From the NCBI GenBank assembly GCA_017502285.1, contig JAFVVH010000026.1:1-44159 (forward strand): a stretch of 44,159 nt of DNA, given 5' to 3'. Position numbers and translations under genes: made by a program. The notes under the pieces are model-generated. The model worked only from the letters and a program-made list of their open reading frames with translations. It was not told the origin of the DNA and searched no databases. Source of the DNA: Oscillospiraceae bacterium (lineage in GTDB: Bacteria > Bacillota > Clostridia > Oscillospirales > Oscillospiraceae). Shown here one piece after another: positions 16,942 through 26,381 of this stretch; position 1 is the stretch's first letter; each line of letters opens with the position of its first letter.

Positions 16942-18057
16942 TTATACAGCGGTGTTTTTGGGGATGGCGATGGGGAAGCTCTCCTGTCCGGAGAGGATGC
17001 GGTGGTCGCCGATACGGACGTTTTTGTCTGCGATGGCGTAGGAAACGCAAGCATCCTTGCCCACCACGGTGCCCTGCATGAGCACGCAGTTGGACACCTT
17101 GGCGCCCGCTTCCACTACCACACCCCGGAAGAGGATGGAGTTTTCCACCTGACCCTCAATGACGCAGCCGTCGGCGATGAGGCTGTTATGGCACTTGGAG
17201 TCCGGACCGTAGTAGGTGGAGGGGTCGTTTCGGTCCTTGGTGCGCACGGGAGCTCCGTCATGGAACAGGTCGGCGCGGACCTCGTCCTGCAGCAGATCCA
17301 TGGAGCATCGGAAATAGTCCTTGACCGAGTGGAAGCGGCCCACATAGCCGTCGTAGCGGTAGGTGGTGACCTTCAGCTGGTTCAGCCGGGGCAGCAGGGC
17401 ACCGCGGCTGAAGGAGTGCACGTCGTGGGCGGCGCAGTCCTCCACCAGTTCCAGAAGCAGAGACTTGGACAAAATGCAGATTTCCAGAGATTCCAGACCC
17501 TCTGGTGCGGTGGAGGGGTTAATGGCGATGTCGGTGACTCGGCCGGTTTCGTCTGTTTGCAGGTACTGGCATTCTGACGGGATGCCCCAACGGTTGGCGG
17601 TGCCCACGATGGTGATGTCGCTGTGGGTGGACAGGTGGTAGCGCAGCACATCGGCCATGGGCAGATTCACGGCCAGATGGCCCCATGCCAGCACCACATA
17701 TTCTTGACGAATGTTGCGCAGGTAGGAGGATACACCCACAAGGGCATCCATGTTGCCGCGATATTCCCGCTGGGAGCGCTCGGCGGTGCTGAAGGGAGGG
17801 AGGATGCGCAGGCCACCGTGCTTACGGCTCAGGTCCCAGTCCTTGCCAGAACCCACGTGGTCCAGCAGAGACTGGTAGTTTTCGTGGACGATGAGGCCGA
17901 TGTCGGACACACCGGCATTGACCAGACTGGAGAGCATGAAGTCGATGAGTCGGTAGCGGCCGCCGTAGGGCAGGGAACAGGTGTTCCGGTGGCGGGTCAG
18001 CTCACCCAGATTGCGGTAGGAATGGTAAGCAAAAATGATGCCGTGCAGATCGTTCAC
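16942..18057 (-). CDS. glgD: Glucose-1-phosphate adenylyltransferase regulatory subunit GlgD
   Basis: A 371-residue non-catalytic partner of GlgC; in Firmicutes the two form a hetero-oligomer with altered activity. The nucleotidyltransferase fold is degenerate: the GGxGxR signature at the start is replaced by [15 protein letters not shown], so it should not catalyse on its own. [13 protein letters not shown] and [10 protein letters not shown] remain. The C-terminal left-handed beta helix ([20 protein letters not shown]) is intact. GTG start overlapping the glgC stop (GTGA). Confidence 0.95.
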   Translation of the reverse strand: MNDLHGIIFAYHSYRNLGELTRHRNTCSLPYGGRYRLIDFMLSSLVNAGVSDIGLIVHENYQSLLDHVGSGKDWDLSRKHGGLRILPPFSTAERSQREYRGNMDALVGVSSYLRNIRQEYVVLAWGHLAVNLPMADVLRYHLSTHSDITIVGTANRWGIPSECQYLQTDETGRVTDIAINPSTAPEGLESLEICILSKSLLLELVEDCAAHDVHSFSRGALLPRLNQLKVTTYRYDGYVGRFHSVKDYFRCSMDLLQDEVRADLFHDGAPVRTKDRNDPSTYYGPDSKCHNSLIADGCVIEGQVENSILFRGVVVEAGAKVSNCVLMQGTVVGKDACVSYAIADKNVRIGDHRILSGQESFPIAIPKNTAV

Positions 18058-19265
18058 ACCCGGTCACCTCCCTTCACGTTGTCCCGGACCATGGCATGGG
18101 CAGTTACAATGGCTTGTTCGCCCACGGTGACACCGCCGGCGACCACCGCCACACCCCAGTCTGGGTCTGTGCCGTCCGGGGGAGTGCCTACCCGGGCATT
18201 TTGTTCGATGACGGCATTTTCGGCAATGATGGAGTATTCCACAACGGCCCCGGCCTTTACGGTGGCACCGGGCATGAGGATGGAGTAGCGTACCCGCGCA
18301 CCCTCTTCCACGGTGACGGAGTGGAAGAGGATAGAGTTTTCTACCGTGCCGTATACGGCGCAGCCGCCGGTGACCAGACAGTGAGAAACTTTGCTGTCCG
18401 GCCCGGTGACGTGGGGCGGGGTGACGGGGGTGCGGGCATAGATGGGCCAGCTGGGGTCATAAAGGTCGATGCTGCTGCGGGGGGCCAACATATCCATATT
18501 GGCATCCCACAGGGAGTCGATGGTGCCCACATCCTTCCAATAGCCCTGAAAACGGTAGGCGGCCATCTTCTCTCCGGCGGCAAGCATGTTGGGAATGATG
18601 TTCTTGCCGAAGTCGTTGGAGGAGGTGGGATCGGCTTCGTCCGCGATGAGGTATTCCCGCAGCTTGGACCATGTGAAGACGTAGATACCCATGGAGGCCA
18701 GATTGCTCTTGGGCTGGGGCGGCTTTTCCTCGAACTCGAAGATAATATCGTCCGCGTCCACGTTCATGATGCCAAAGCGCTTGGCTTCCTCCATAGTCAC
18801 CTCCAGAACGGAGATGGTACAGGCGGCACTTACCTTTTTATGGTGGTCTACCATGAGGGAGTAGTCCATTTTGTAGATATGGTCGCCGGACAGGATGACC
18901 ACGTATTCCGGGTTGTACATGTCAAGAAAACCGATGTTTTGGTAGATGGCATTGGCGGTGCCCTTGTACCAGGTGCCCTGGTCGCCCTCCCGCATGTAAG
19001 GGGGAAGGATATGTACCCCGCCGTCCGCCCGGTCAAGGTCCCAGGGCTGGCCGGAGCCGATATAGCTGTTCAGCTCCAGAGGACGGTATTGGGTGAGCAC
19101 GCCCACCGTATCGATGCCGGAGTTGACACAGTTGGACAGGGGGAAGTCAATGATGCGGTATTTGCCGCCGAAGGGGACGGCGGGCTTAGCCACATGGCTG
19201 GTCAGGGCGTACAGGCGGCTTCCCTGGCCGCCGGCCAGCAGCATGGCTACACATTCTTTTTTCAT
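18054..19265 (-). CDS. glgC: Glucose-1-phosphate adenylyltransferase, catalytic subunit
   Basis: A 403-residue enzyme making ADP-glucose from ATP and glucose-1-phosphate, the committed step of glycogen synthesis. Catalytic signature [15 protein letters not shown], then [15 protein letters not shown] and [10 protein letters not shown]. The residues VFTWSKL and the hexapeptide beta-helix C-terminus ([20 protein letters not shown]) are present. ATG 19265 is preferred over a GTG three codons upstream because GAGGTG lies 6 nt before it. It starts 10 nt after glgB stops and overlaps glgD by GTGA. Confidence 0.96.
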   Translation of the reverse strand: MKKECVAMLLAGGQGSRLYALTSHVAKPAVPFGGKYRIIDFPLSNCVNSGIDTVGVLTQYRPLELNSYIGSGQPWDLDRADGGVHILPPYMREGDQGTWYKGTANAIYQNIGFLDMYNPEYVVILSGDHIYKMDYSLMVDHHKKVSAACTISVLEVTMEEAKRFGIMNVDADDIIFEFEEKPPQPKSNLASMGIYVFTWSKLREYLIADEADPTSSNDFGKNIIPNMLAAGEKMAAYRFQGYWKDVGTIDSLWDANMDMLAPRSSIDLYDPSWPIYARTPVTPPHVTGPDSKVSHCLVTGGCAVYGTVENSILFHSVTVEEGARVRYSILMPGATVKAGAVVEYSIIAENAVIEQNARVGTPPDGTDPDWGVAVVAGGVTVGEQAIVTAHAMVRDNVKGGDRV

Positions 19266-19275
19266 GCGGAACACC

Positions 19276-21186
19276 TCACGGTTTCTTTTTCAGGCAATAG
19301 ATGACACAGCCCGTTGGGGGCAGGTCAATGCCAATAGACTGTTCCTGCCGGTGGCAGGGGATGGGGTCGCAGGGCAGGGGTTGGTCGTTCCCCAGACCAC
19401 AGCCTCCGAACTGAGGCCACTCGGAGTTGAACAACAGCTCATATTCTCCCGGCTGGGGTACGCCCACACGGTAGCCGGGGCGATGGACGGGGGAGAAGTT
19501 GCACACCACCAGCAGGAAGCTGCCGTCCGCGGCCCGGCGCAGGTAAGCCAGCACGTTGGAGCTGGCATCGTCTGCCTCCAGCCACTCGAAGCCCTGCCAA
19601 CTGCTGTCCTGTTCCCACAGGGCGGGCTGGGCAAGGTACAGGGCATTGGCGGCTTTGAAAAAGGCTTGCAGCTTTTGGTGTGGCTCATAGTCCAGCAGGT
19701 GCCAGTCCAGAGAGTGTTCGTAATGCCATTCGTTGAACTGGCCCAGCTCGCTGCCCATGATGAGCAGCTTTTTGCCCGGGTGGGTGAGCATATAGCACCA
19801 GAAGCCGCGCACAAAGCCGAACTTCTGCCCGTCCCAGCCGGGCATTTTACCCACGAGAGAGCCCTTCATATGCACCACCTCGTCATGGGAGATGGGCAGG
19901 ATATAGTTTTCGTTGAAGGCGTACATGAGAGAGAAGGTCAGGTCCCGGTGGTTGTATTGGCGAAACAGGGGGTCAGTCTTCAGGTAATGACACACGTCGT
20001 TCATCCAGCCCATGTTCCACTTGAAGTTGAAGCCCAGGCCGCCCTGGTTTACCGGGTGGGTCACTTTGGGCCAGGAGGTGGCCTCCTCCGCGATCATCAG
20101 GACGTCGGGATGTTGGGCAAAGACGGTGGTGTTCAGCTGTTGGAAAAAGTCCACCGCCTCCAGATTTTCGTGGCCGCCGTGAATATTTGGCATCCACTGG
20201 CCGTTCTGACGACCGTAGTCCAGATAGAGCATGGAGGATACCGCGTCCACACGAAGACCATCGGCGTGGTACATGTCCAGCCAGAACATGGCCGAGGAGA
20301 ACAGGAAGGAACGCACTTCGTTGCGGCCCAAGTCAAAGCAGTTGGTGCCCCATTCCGGGTGCTCCCCCTTGCGGGAGTCGGCATATTCGTAGGTGGGGGT
20401 GCCGTCGAAATGGTACAGACCGAACGCGTCCCGGGGGAAGTGGGCGGGGACCCAGTCCAGAATGACACCAACACCGGCTTGGTGGAGCTGGTCGATGAGA
20501 TACATCAGCTCGTGGGGCGTACCAAAGCGGCTGGTGGCGGCGAAGTAGCCGGTGCACTGGTAGCCCCAGGACATGTCCAGCGGGTGCTCCATGACCGGAA
20601 GAAGCTCTACATGGGTGAAGCCCATCTCTTTTACGTATGGGACCAGATAGCGGGCAATATCCCGGTAGGTGAGGAAGCCGCCCTCACCCGTGCGCCGCCA
20701 GGAGCCCAGATGGACCTCGTAAATGTTCATGGGGCGGTGGTAGGGCGGATTTTCCGCCCGGTACTTGAGCCAGGCCTTGTCTCCCCACTCATAGCCAGAC
20801 AGGTCGTACAGCACGCTGGCGGTGTCTGGCCGCATCTGGGCATGGAAGGCATAGGGGTCCGCCTTACCCGTGTAGTGGTCGGGAGAGGAAAAGACCGCGT
20901 ACTGGTAAGCGTCTGCCTGCTTCAGACCGGGGAGGAAGCCCTCCCAGATGCCGCCCTCCACCCGGGCAAGGGGATGGGAGCGGGGGTCCCAATCGTTGAA
21001 AGGGCCAAAGACGCTTACTAGATGGGCATTGGGGGCCCAGACACGGAAAAAGAAGCCGTCTTGCCCCTTTTCTTTGTGGGGATGGGCACCAAAATGCCGC
21101 CAGGCATCCCAGGAGCGGCCCTCCGAAAAGGACTCCAAGCCCAGCCAGCGGTCAAAGGATGAAATTTTTTTCATTGCTTTTGCCAT
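19276..21186 (-). CDS. glgB: 1,4-alpha-glucan branching enzyme
   Basis: A 636-residue GH13 enzyme introducing alpha-1,6 branches into glycogen. A CBM48-type N-terminal domain ([20 protein letters not shown]) precedes the barrel. Catalytic regions: nucleophile in [18 protein letters not shown], acid/base in [10 protein letters not shown] and region [14 protein letters not shown]. Start set at ATG 21186 with AGGTG upstream, since residues further out would derive from the leader. First gene of the glg operon, behind a consensus promoter and a leader of about 90 nt with a cre-like palindrome. Confidence 0.96.
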   Translation of the reverse strand: MAKAMKKISSFDRWLGLESFSEGRSWDAWRHFGAHPHKEKGQDGFFFRVWAPNAHLVSVFGPFNDWDPRSHPLARVEGGIWEGFLPGLKQADAYQYAVFSSPDHYTGKADPYAFHAQMRPDTASVLYDLSGYEWGDKAWLKYRAENPPYHRPMNIYEVHLGSWRRTGEGGFLTYRDIARYLVPYVKEMGFTHVELLPVMEHPLDMSWGYQCTGYFAATSRFGTPHELMYLIDQLHQAGVGVILDWVPAHFPRDAFGLYHFDGTPTYEYADSRKGEHPEWGTNCFDLGRNEVRSFLFSSAMFWLDMYHADGLRVDAVSSMLYLDYGRQNGQWMPNIHGGHENLEAVDFFQQLNTTVFAQHPDVLMIAEEATSWPKVTHPVNQGGLGFNFKWNMGWMNDVCHYLKTDPLFRQYNHRDLTFSLMYAFNENYILPISHDEVVHMKGSLVGKMPGWDGQKFGFVRGFWCYMLTHPGKKLLIMGSELGQFNEWHYEHSLDWHLLDYEPHQKLQAFFKAANALYLAQPALWEQDSSWQGFEWLEADDASSNVLAYLRRAADGSFLLVVCNFSPVHRPGYRVGVPQPGEYELLFNSEWPQFGGCGLGNDQPLPCDPIPCHRQEQSIGIDLPPTGCVIYCLKKKP

Positions 21187-21230
21187 AAACACACCTGAAA
21201 TCCGGGAGAAACGGGACTTTTTGATGACCA

Positions 21231-21244
21231 TGTAAAAATTTACA
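21231..21244 (-). promoter_or_regulatory. Palindromic operator candidate in the glg leader (cre-like without central CG)
   Basis: TGTAAA-AA-TTTACA, a perfect 6-bp inverted repeat between the glg promoter and glgB. The arms match a CcpA cre site, but the central CG is AA, so CcpA binding is only a guess. Confidence 0.35.
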
Positions 21245-21279
21245 AGATGGGCACAAAAACACGCTCCCAATTTATATAA

Positions 21280-21308
21280 ATTATACAACAGGGCTGGTCC
21301 GCCGTCAA
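21280..21308 (-). promoter_or_regulatory. Sigma-A promoter of the glgBCDA operon
   Basis: On minus: TTGACG (21308-21303), 17-nt spacer, TATAAT (21285-21280). Confidence 0.78.
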
Positions 21309-21359
21309 GCGTGGAACAGGTCGTTTTATTGATATTTCAACCAAATCACAGCGCAAACA

Positions 21360-21385
21360 GGCGGCCTGGGGTATCCCCGGCCGCC
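21360..21385 (-). terminator. Terminator-like hairpin after the D,D-carboxypeptidase gene
   Basis: GGCGGCC and GGGG pair with CCCC and GGCCGCC around a TAT loop. It is very stable, but the T-run on minus is poor (CTGTTTGCG). Confidence 0.5.
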
Positions 21386-21391
21386 GCTGCG

Positions 21392-22525
21392 TTATTGGGC
21401 CATGAGCATACGGCGCAGCAGTTGGGAGAAGATGCCGGGCAGGGACAGGCGGGCAACGCCCTGGGCAGCTACGATGGGGACGGTGTCCCGGACCTCGCCG
21501 TTGACCCGGACGGTCATCTGCCCCAGCTGTTGGCCCGCTTCCACAGGGGCCTCCACATCGGAGGCTAGGTCCAGCTCGGTGGTCACCTGACCGGCGCTGT
21601 CCCGGGACAGGAGCAGGCGGCAGTCCCGGGCGAGGCGGGGCTGGACCTGCGCCGCCTCGCCCAGCAGCACGTCCACGGGAGGCAGGGCCTGGTCGGGGTG
21701 GACGGTGGTGAGGGAGTAGTTGGCAAAGCCGTGGTCCAGCAGGGTCTTGGCCGCCTGAAAGCGGTCGTCCGAGGTAGGGGACTTCATTACGGTGGCGATG
21801 AGCTCCATTTCATTGCGCTCGGCGGTGGCGGACAGGCAGTACAGGGCGGCATCGGTGAAGCCGGTTTTCAGACCGGTGGCTCCGTTATAGAAGCGGATGA
21901 GCCGGTTGGTATTGGAAAGACCGAAGGTACCGCCCCGGATGCTGTCCATCCAGATGGTGGTATAGGTCTGAATATCCGGGTGGTGGAGGATGAGCTGGCG
22001 GGACATGAGGGCCATGTCGTAGGAGCTGGTATAGTGCTCGGCCACAGGAAGGCCGGTACAGTTGGAAAAATGGGTGTCCTTCATACCAAGCTCCGCGGCC
22101 CGGGCATTCATTTTTTCCACAAAGGCGGCCTCGCTGCCGGAAAGGTGCTCAGCCATGGCTACGGCGGCATCGTTGGCGGAAGAGACGGCGATGCACTTGA
22201 GCAGCTCGTGGACGGACATCTGCTCGCCCTCCTCCAGAAACACCTGAGAGCCGCCCATGCTGGCGGCATAGGCGGAGGTGGTCACCATTTCCTCTTTGGT
22301 GATGCGGCCGCTGTTCAGTGCTTCCATAATCAGCAGCATGGTCATGACTTTGGTCACACTGGCGGGTTCCAGTTTTTCGTGGGAATTGTGTTCGTACAGA
22401 ACAGTGCCGGTCTCCTTCTCCATCAGGACGGCGGAAGCGGCATTGACCTGCGGGCCTGCCGGGGCGGCATGGGCACAGGGCGTCAGCATTGCCGCGGCCA
22501 GCAGAATGGGCAGCACTCGTTTCAT
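21392..22525 (-). CDS. dacF: D-alanyl-D-alanine carboxypeptidase (PBP5/DacF-like)
   Basis: A 377-residue exported serine peptidase trimming the terminal D-Ala of peptidoglycan stem peptides. Signal peptide MKRVLPILLAAAMLTPCAHA with a likely cut after AHA. Active-site SVTK at residues 56-59, SAN motif in VSSANDAA and KTG in ATGLKTGFTD. A PBP5-type C-terminal domain and a short amphipathic end (FSQLLRRMLMAQ) suggest membrane association. ATG 22525 is chosen for GGAGG 8 nt upstream. No clear promoter was found. The gene name follows the usual clostridial assignment; dacA or dacB are alternatives. Confidence 0.9.
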   Translation of the reverse strand: MKRVLPILLAAAMLTPCAHAAPAGPQVNAASAVLMEKETGTVLYEHNSHEKLEPASVTKVMTMLLIMEALNSGRITKEEMVTTSAYAASMGGSQVFLEEGEQMSVHELLKCIAVSSANDAAVAMAEHLSGSEAAFVEKMNARAAELGMKDTHFSNCTGLPVAEHYTSSYDMALMSRQLILHHPDIQTYTTIWMDSIRGGTFGLSNTNRLIRFYNGATGLKTGFTDAALYCLSATAERNEMELIATVMKSPTSDDRFQAAKTLLDHGFANYSLTTVHPDQALPPVDVLLGEAAQVQPRLARDCRLLLSRDSAGQVTTELDLASDVEAPVEAGQQLGQMTVRVNGEVRDTVPIVAAQGVARLSLPGIFSQLLRRMLMAQ

Positions 22526-22622
22526 GGGCGGTTCCTCCAAACATTACATTCTGTGGACAGGATGTGGAGGAAAAAGTGGGGTTATTCCCGCGCGAAAAAA
22601 GTTTTTTGAAAAAATTTTTGCC

Positions 22623-22648
22623 AAAGTTGCACGCGAACGTGCAACTTT
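22623..22648. promoter_or_regulatory. Perfect 11-bp inverted repeat upstream of the phage-derived cluster
   Basis: AAAGTTGCACG-CGAA-CGTGCAACTTT in the 158-nt gap between dacF and the first phage gene, 36 nt before that start. It could be an operator, an attenuator (only a short CTTTTG tail) or a terminator. I found no sigma-A promoter for the cluster in this gap. Confidence 0.5.
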
Positions 22649-22683
22649 TGCCCTGATCCTACCATTAGTGTGAGGTGGAATTT

Positions 22684-23001
22684 ATGGGAAAACGATCGAT
22701 GCCTCCCAGCAGGGAAAAAATCTTGCAGCAGATGTGCGATATTGCACGGGTCCGGTTCAACGACGTGGTACGGCTGGCCTACCTGAGCGAGGAGCAGGCG
22801 GACCAGATCGACACGCTGGATCTGACCGCGCTGCGGGAGTTTAAACGAAGCTCCTCCGGTGCGGTGGAGATCAAGCTGACCGACCGGGTGGAGGTGCTGG
22901 AAAAGGTGATGCAACTGATGAGCGCGGGAGAGCTGCCGCAGGGAGAACAGTTTTTGCAGGCCTTTGTGGAGCAGGGGCAGAAGGGCGGCGCGGACGGTTG
23001 A
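22684..23001 (+). CDS. Putative phage terminase small subunit
   Basis: A 105-residue, mostly helical protein in the first position of the phage cluster, directly before the large terminase. Position and size suit a small terminase subunit, which binds DNA and starts packaging. The segment IDTLDLTALREFKRSSSGAVEIKL resembles proteins annotated that way in clostridial phages. I see no decisive DNA-binding motif. ATG 22684 has AGGTGG 6 nt upstream. Its stop overlaps the TTG start of the terminase large gene (TTGA), so the two should be coupled. Confidence 0.6.
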   Translation: MGKRSMPPSREKILQQMCDIARVRFNDVVRLAYLSEEQADQIDTLDLTALREFKRSSSGAVEIKLTDRVEVLEKVMQLMSAGELPQGEQFLQAFVEQGQKGGADG

Positions 23002-24257
23002 AGATCCGAAACTTCTCACCAAAGCAGAGACAGCTGCTGACCTGGTGGTGTGCCCCGGATACTCGCAGACACGACGCGGTGATCTGCGACGGAGCGGTGC
23101 GCAGCGGCAAGACGTTATGTATGGGACTTTCTTTTTTGTTTTGAGCCATGGCGTGCTTTCAATCTCAGGGGTTTGCCCTGTGCGGAAAGACCATACAGTC
23201 GGTGCGGCGCAATCTGCTGCGGGAGCAGCTGCCCCTGCTGCGGCAGCTGGGCTTTGAGTGTCGGGAGCAGATCTCCCGCAATCAGCTGACGGTGCGGCTG
23301 GGCGGCCGGGAGAACACATTTTACCTGTTTGGCGGAAAGGATGAGGGCAGCGCCGATCTCATTCAGGGATTGACGCTGGCCGGGGTGTTGCTGGACGAGG
23401 TGGTGCTGATGCCCCGCTCCTTTGTGGAACAGGCCTGCGCCCGCTGCTCTGTGGAGGGGGCCAAACTGTGGTTTTCCTGCAATCCGGAAGGGCCGGAGCA
23501 CTGGTTTTACCGGGAGTGGATCTGTTCGGTCCGGGAACGAAACGCCCTGTATCTCCACTTCACTATGGCGGACAATCCCTCCCTGTCCCCGCAGGTGCGC
23601 AGCCGGTACGAGAAGATGTTTCACGGAACCTTCTATCGCCGGTTCGTGCTGGGGGAGTGGGTGGCGCCGGAGGGGCTGGTGTACGACTTCTTCCGGGCGG
23701 CAGACTGTCCCGAGCCCCCCAAGGGAGAGATGGAGCAGTGGTGCATTTCCTGTGACTACGGGACCATCAATCCCGCATCCTTCGGCCTGTGGGGGCTGCG
23801 GGACGGAGTGTGGTACCGGGTGGCGGAGTACTACTATGATTCCCGCAAAGAGGGACGGCAGAAGACGGACCGGGAATATGCCCGGGCACTGGAACGGCTG
23901 GCCGGGGGGCGGGCCATTGACCGGGTGGTGGTGGATCCTTCGGCGGCCAGTTTTATCGAGGTGCTGCGGAGAGACGGCTGGAGGGTGGTCAGGGCGAAAA
24001 ATGACGTGTTGCCCGGTATTCACCTCACCGCCCGACTGCTGCAAAGCGGACAGCTGGTCATATGTGACAGCTGCCCGGATGCCATCCGGGAGTTTGGGCT
24101 GTACCGCTGGGAGGAGGATGCCGCCCGGGACCGGGTGAGGAAGCAAGACGATCATGCCATGGACGACATTCGGTATTTTGCCGCCACCGTGGCCGCGCCC
24201 CGGTCCCACGCGGTGCCGGTGTTTGCCGGCAGCGTATGCCGAAGCGGCAAAATGTAA
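22998..24257 (+). pseudogene. Phage terminase large subunit, interrupted by in-frame TGA at 23142-23144
   Basis: The packaging ATPase-nuclease reads as one frame of about 419 residues if the TGA is decoded. The N-terminal 48 residues start at TTG 22998 and contain FSPKQRQLLTWW and Walker A, CDGAVRSGKT at about 30-39. The frame then stops at TGA and continues at once as GCC ATG GCG TGC. The join would read SFLF-[TGA]-AMACFQSQGFALCGKT. From memory of the family, the position is usually tryptophan (TGG), so one G-to-A change explains it. Everything after is intact. It may be a nonsense mutation, a sequencing error or a read-through/restart arrangement. Confidence 0.8.
23148..24257 (+). CDS. Terminase large subunit, part after the TGA (Walker B and nuclease)
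   Basis: A 369-residue open frame beginning at ATG 23148, three bases after the TGA. It contains CGKTIQSVRRNLL, Walker B GVLLDEVVLMP, WFSCNPEGPEHWFYREWI and the RNase-H-like nuclease with ISCDYGTINPASFGLW, VVDPSAASFIEVLRRDGW and the late acidic DDHAMDDIRYF. No good SD precedes this ATG, so it could be made only by reinitiation after the TGA. Without the upstream 48 residues the product lacks Walker A and should not power packaging alone. Followed by the portal gene 16 nt later. Confidence 0.75.
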   Translation: MACFQSQGFALCGKTIQSVRRNLLREQLPLLRQLGFECREQISRNQLTVRLGGRENTFYLFGGKDEGSADLIQGLTLAGVLLDEVVLMPRSFVEQACARCSVEGAKLWFSCNPEGPEHWFYREWICSVRERNALYLHFTMADNPSLSPQVRSRYEKMFHGTFYRRFVLGEWVAPEGLVYDFFRAADCPEPPKGEMEQWCISCDYGTINPASFGLWGLRDGVWYRVAEYYYDSRKEGRQKTDREYARALERLAGGRAIDRVVVDPSAASFIEVLRRDGWRVVRAKNDVLPGIHLTARLLQSGQLVICDSCPDAIREFGLYRWEEDAARDRVRKQDDHAMDDIRYFAATVAAPRSHAVPVFAGSVCRSGKM

Positions 24258-24273
24258 AAAAGGAGCAACGCGG

Positions 24274-25416
24274 ATGAAGATTTTTCAAAAAAAGCGGCCT
24301 CAGGTACAGGGGGAGGCGGTACAGATCCGGAACACGGGGCGGCATCCCTTTGGGGCGCTGGACCGGTACGTGCCCCTGCAGGAGGGGGAAGGCCAGCTGT
24401 ACCGGGCCATTCGGGAGGCCCTGCCCATTGTGGATGCGGCCATCCTGAAGCTGATCCGCCTGTGCGGAGGGGTGAGTGTGGTGTGTGACGAGCCCCGGGC
24501 CCAGCAGGAGATGGACCGGTTTGTAAAAACCGTGCCCACCGGCAGAGGCCAGCGGGGGATCCAGTCCTTTCTGGACGGGTATCTGGACTGCATGCTCACC
24601 TGCGGCAGAGCGGTGGGTGAGATCGTACCCGACTGGCAGGGCCGGGACATCGCTGCCCTGCTGTGGTGTGACCCGGCGGCGGTGGAGATCCGGGAGGGAG
24701 ACACCCCGCTGGACTTTGTGCTGTGTCAGCGTTCGGTGGGTGAGCCCAAGGTCCTGCCCTGTCAGGAACTGCTGCTGTTTACCCCCTTCCAGCCGGAGGC
24801 CGGAAATCCCTACGGCGTGTCTCTGCTGCGGTCCATGCCCTTTATGGCGGAGATCCTGCTGAAGATTTATCAGGCCATTGGGCTGAACTGGGAGCGGGTG
24901 GGCAACGTGCGCTTTGCTGTGGTATGCAAAAACGGCGAAGGGGACGAGCTGTATGCAAAGGACCGCTGTGAGCAGGTGGCCCGGGAATGGAGCCGAGCCA
25001 TGCAGGCAGGCAGTCAGGGCGACGTGCGGGACTTCGTGGCCATGGGCGACGTGGACATCCGGGTCATCGGCGCGGACAATCAGGTGCTGGACAGCGAGGT
25101 GCCTGTGCGCCAGATTCTGGAACAGCTGATCGCCCGCACCGGCATCCCGCCCTTTATGCTGGGTTTGTCGTGGTCATCCACTGAGCGCATGAGCAGCCAG
25201 CAGGCTGACCTGATGACCAGCGAGATCACCGCCATTCGGCGTAGTCTGGAGCCGGTGGTGGAGCGGGTGTGCGAGACCTTTCTGCGGCTGCGGGGCTGGG
25301 GCGGCAGCGTGCAGGTGGAATGGGCGGACATCAACCTGCAGGATCAGGTGGAGGAGGCCCGGGCGGCCCTCTATCGCCAGCAGGCGGACAATCTGAAAGT
25401 GGAGGCAGAAGGATGA
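24274..25416 (+). CDS. Phage portal protein
   Basis: A 380-residue portal-like protein, the dodecameric ring through which DNA enters the capsid. Recognisable segments are LLLFTPFQPEAGNPYGVSLL followed by the helix with IYQAIGLNWERVGNVRF, and IARTGIPPFMLGLSWSSTERMSS then a long C-terminal helix. The pattern resembles the DUF935/Mu gp29-like or PBSX XkdE-like portals; I do not fix the exact family. ATG 24274 with AAAGGAG about 8 nt upstream. Its stop overlaps the next start (ATGA). Confidence 0.82.
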   Translation: MKIFQKKRPQVQGEAVQIRNTGRHPFGALDRYVPLQEGEGQLYRAIREALPIVDAAILKLIRLCGGVSVVCDEPRAQQEMDRFVKTVPTGRGQRGIQSFLDGYLDCMLTCGRAVGEIVPDWQGRDIAALLWCDPAAVEIREGDTPLDFVLCQRSVGEPKVLPCQELLLFTPFQPEAGNPYGVSLLRSMPFMAEILLKIYQAIGLNWERVGNVRFAVVCKNGEGDELYAKDRCEQVAREWSRAMQAGSQGDVRDFVAMGDVDIRVIGADNQVLDSEVPVRQILEQLIARTGIPPFMLGLSWSSTERMSSQQADLMTSEITAIRRSLEPVVERVCETFLRLRGWGGSVQVEWADINLQDQVEEARAALYRQQADNLKVEAEG

Positions 25417-26342
25417 ATGTGAACAAGCAGGCTCTGTGCGGCGGCGCTGCCGCGGTGGATGAGCAGGAACTGAAGCAGATCAACCGCTTCAGTCGCAAGG
25501 AGCTGACGGCGGACGAAGTGTATACCTTTGCCGTGCGGCTGTGTGACAATCAGGTGGACCGGGACGGGGAACGCTTTGAGCCGGAGACGCTGGACGGCCT
25601 TGCGGAGCTGTTCGTGGGCAAGACGGGTATCTTTGACCACAACTGGTCGGCCAAGGGACAGACTGCCCGCATTTACCGGACCGAGGTGGTGGATGAGCCC
25701 GGAGTGGTGACCGCGGCCGGTGACGGCTGTCGTTACATCAAGGGCTATGCCTATATGCTGCGCACCACAGGCAACGAGGAACTGATCGCTCAGTTGGACG
25801 GCGGCATCCTGCGGGAGGTCAGCGTGGGCTGCGCAGTGGCGCGCTGTGTGTGTTCCATCTGCGGTAAGCAGGCGGGTACTTGTACCCATAAGAAGGGTGA
25901 GCACTACGACGGCAAGCTGTGCTACACCAAGCTGGAGGGAGCGGTGGATGCCTTTGAGTGGTCCTTTGTGGCCGTGCCCGCCCAGCCCAAAGCTGGTGTG
26001 CTCAAGTCCAAGAGCAAAGGACAGGCGCTGTCCCTGAAGCAGCTGGCCCACAAGCACGACTGTCAGCATGAGTTGGAGCAGCTGGAAAAGGATGCTGTAC
26101 TGGGCAGACGGTATATGGCTGCTTTGCGCCGCGAGGTGGTGCGGCTGGCCGGTTTGAGCCGGGAGGATATGGACCACCGGGTGATGGAGAGCATCACCGA
26201 AAAACTGGAGGAATCGGAACTGCTGGAGCTGAAGCGTGTCTACGGTGGACAGGCGGCAAAGCGATTTCCTGTGATGACCCAGCTGGATCATCACCGTGAG
26301 GCTGCGGATGCCGTTGCCGCCGATGGGGCTTTTCTGATCTGA
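25413..26342 (+). CDS. Prohead protease-like protein with zinc-binding insertion (XkdF-like)
   Basis: A 309-residue protein in the protease position. The N-terminal domain has a candidate catalytic histidine in GIFDHNWS and serine in GGILREVSVGC, then EWSFVAVPAQPKAGV, typical of head-maturation serine proteases. Between the catalytic parts sits a cysteine/histidine patch, C145, C147, C150, C157 and H159, likely binding zinc. The C-terminal third is charged helix and could be the scaffold. ATG 25413 with GGAGG 7 nt upstream, overlapping the portal stop. Confidence 0.75.
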   Translation: MNVNKQALCGGAAAVDEQELKQINRFSRKELTADEVYTFAVRLCDNQVDRDGERFEPETLDGLAELFVGKTGIFDHNWSAKGQTARIYRTEVVDEPGVVTAAGDGCRYIKGYAYMLRTTGNEELIAQLDGGILREVSVGCAVARCVCSICGKQAGTCTHKKGEHYDGKLCYTKLEGAVDAFEWSFVAVPAQPKAGVLKSKSKGQALSLKQLAHKHDCQHELEQLEKDAVLGRRYMAALRREVVRLAGLSREDMDHRVMESITEKLEESELLELKRVYGGQAAKRFPVMTQLDHHREAADAVAADGAFLI

Positions 26343-26381
26343 GCAGCACCGAACTCATATTAAAAACAGGAGGAAAAACAC

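Noticed and set aside
23142-23144. Selenocysteine or a reassigned UGA code for the terminase TGA
   Set aside because: TGA ends many ordinary genes here, I see no clear SECIS-like stem immediately downstream, and a Trp position is an unlikely Sec site. Mutation or read-through is simpler.
22964-23257. A 97-codon frame spanning the start of the large terminase
   Set aside because: Frame-shifted shadow; the real terminase frame carries Walker A and matches the downstream frame in phase.
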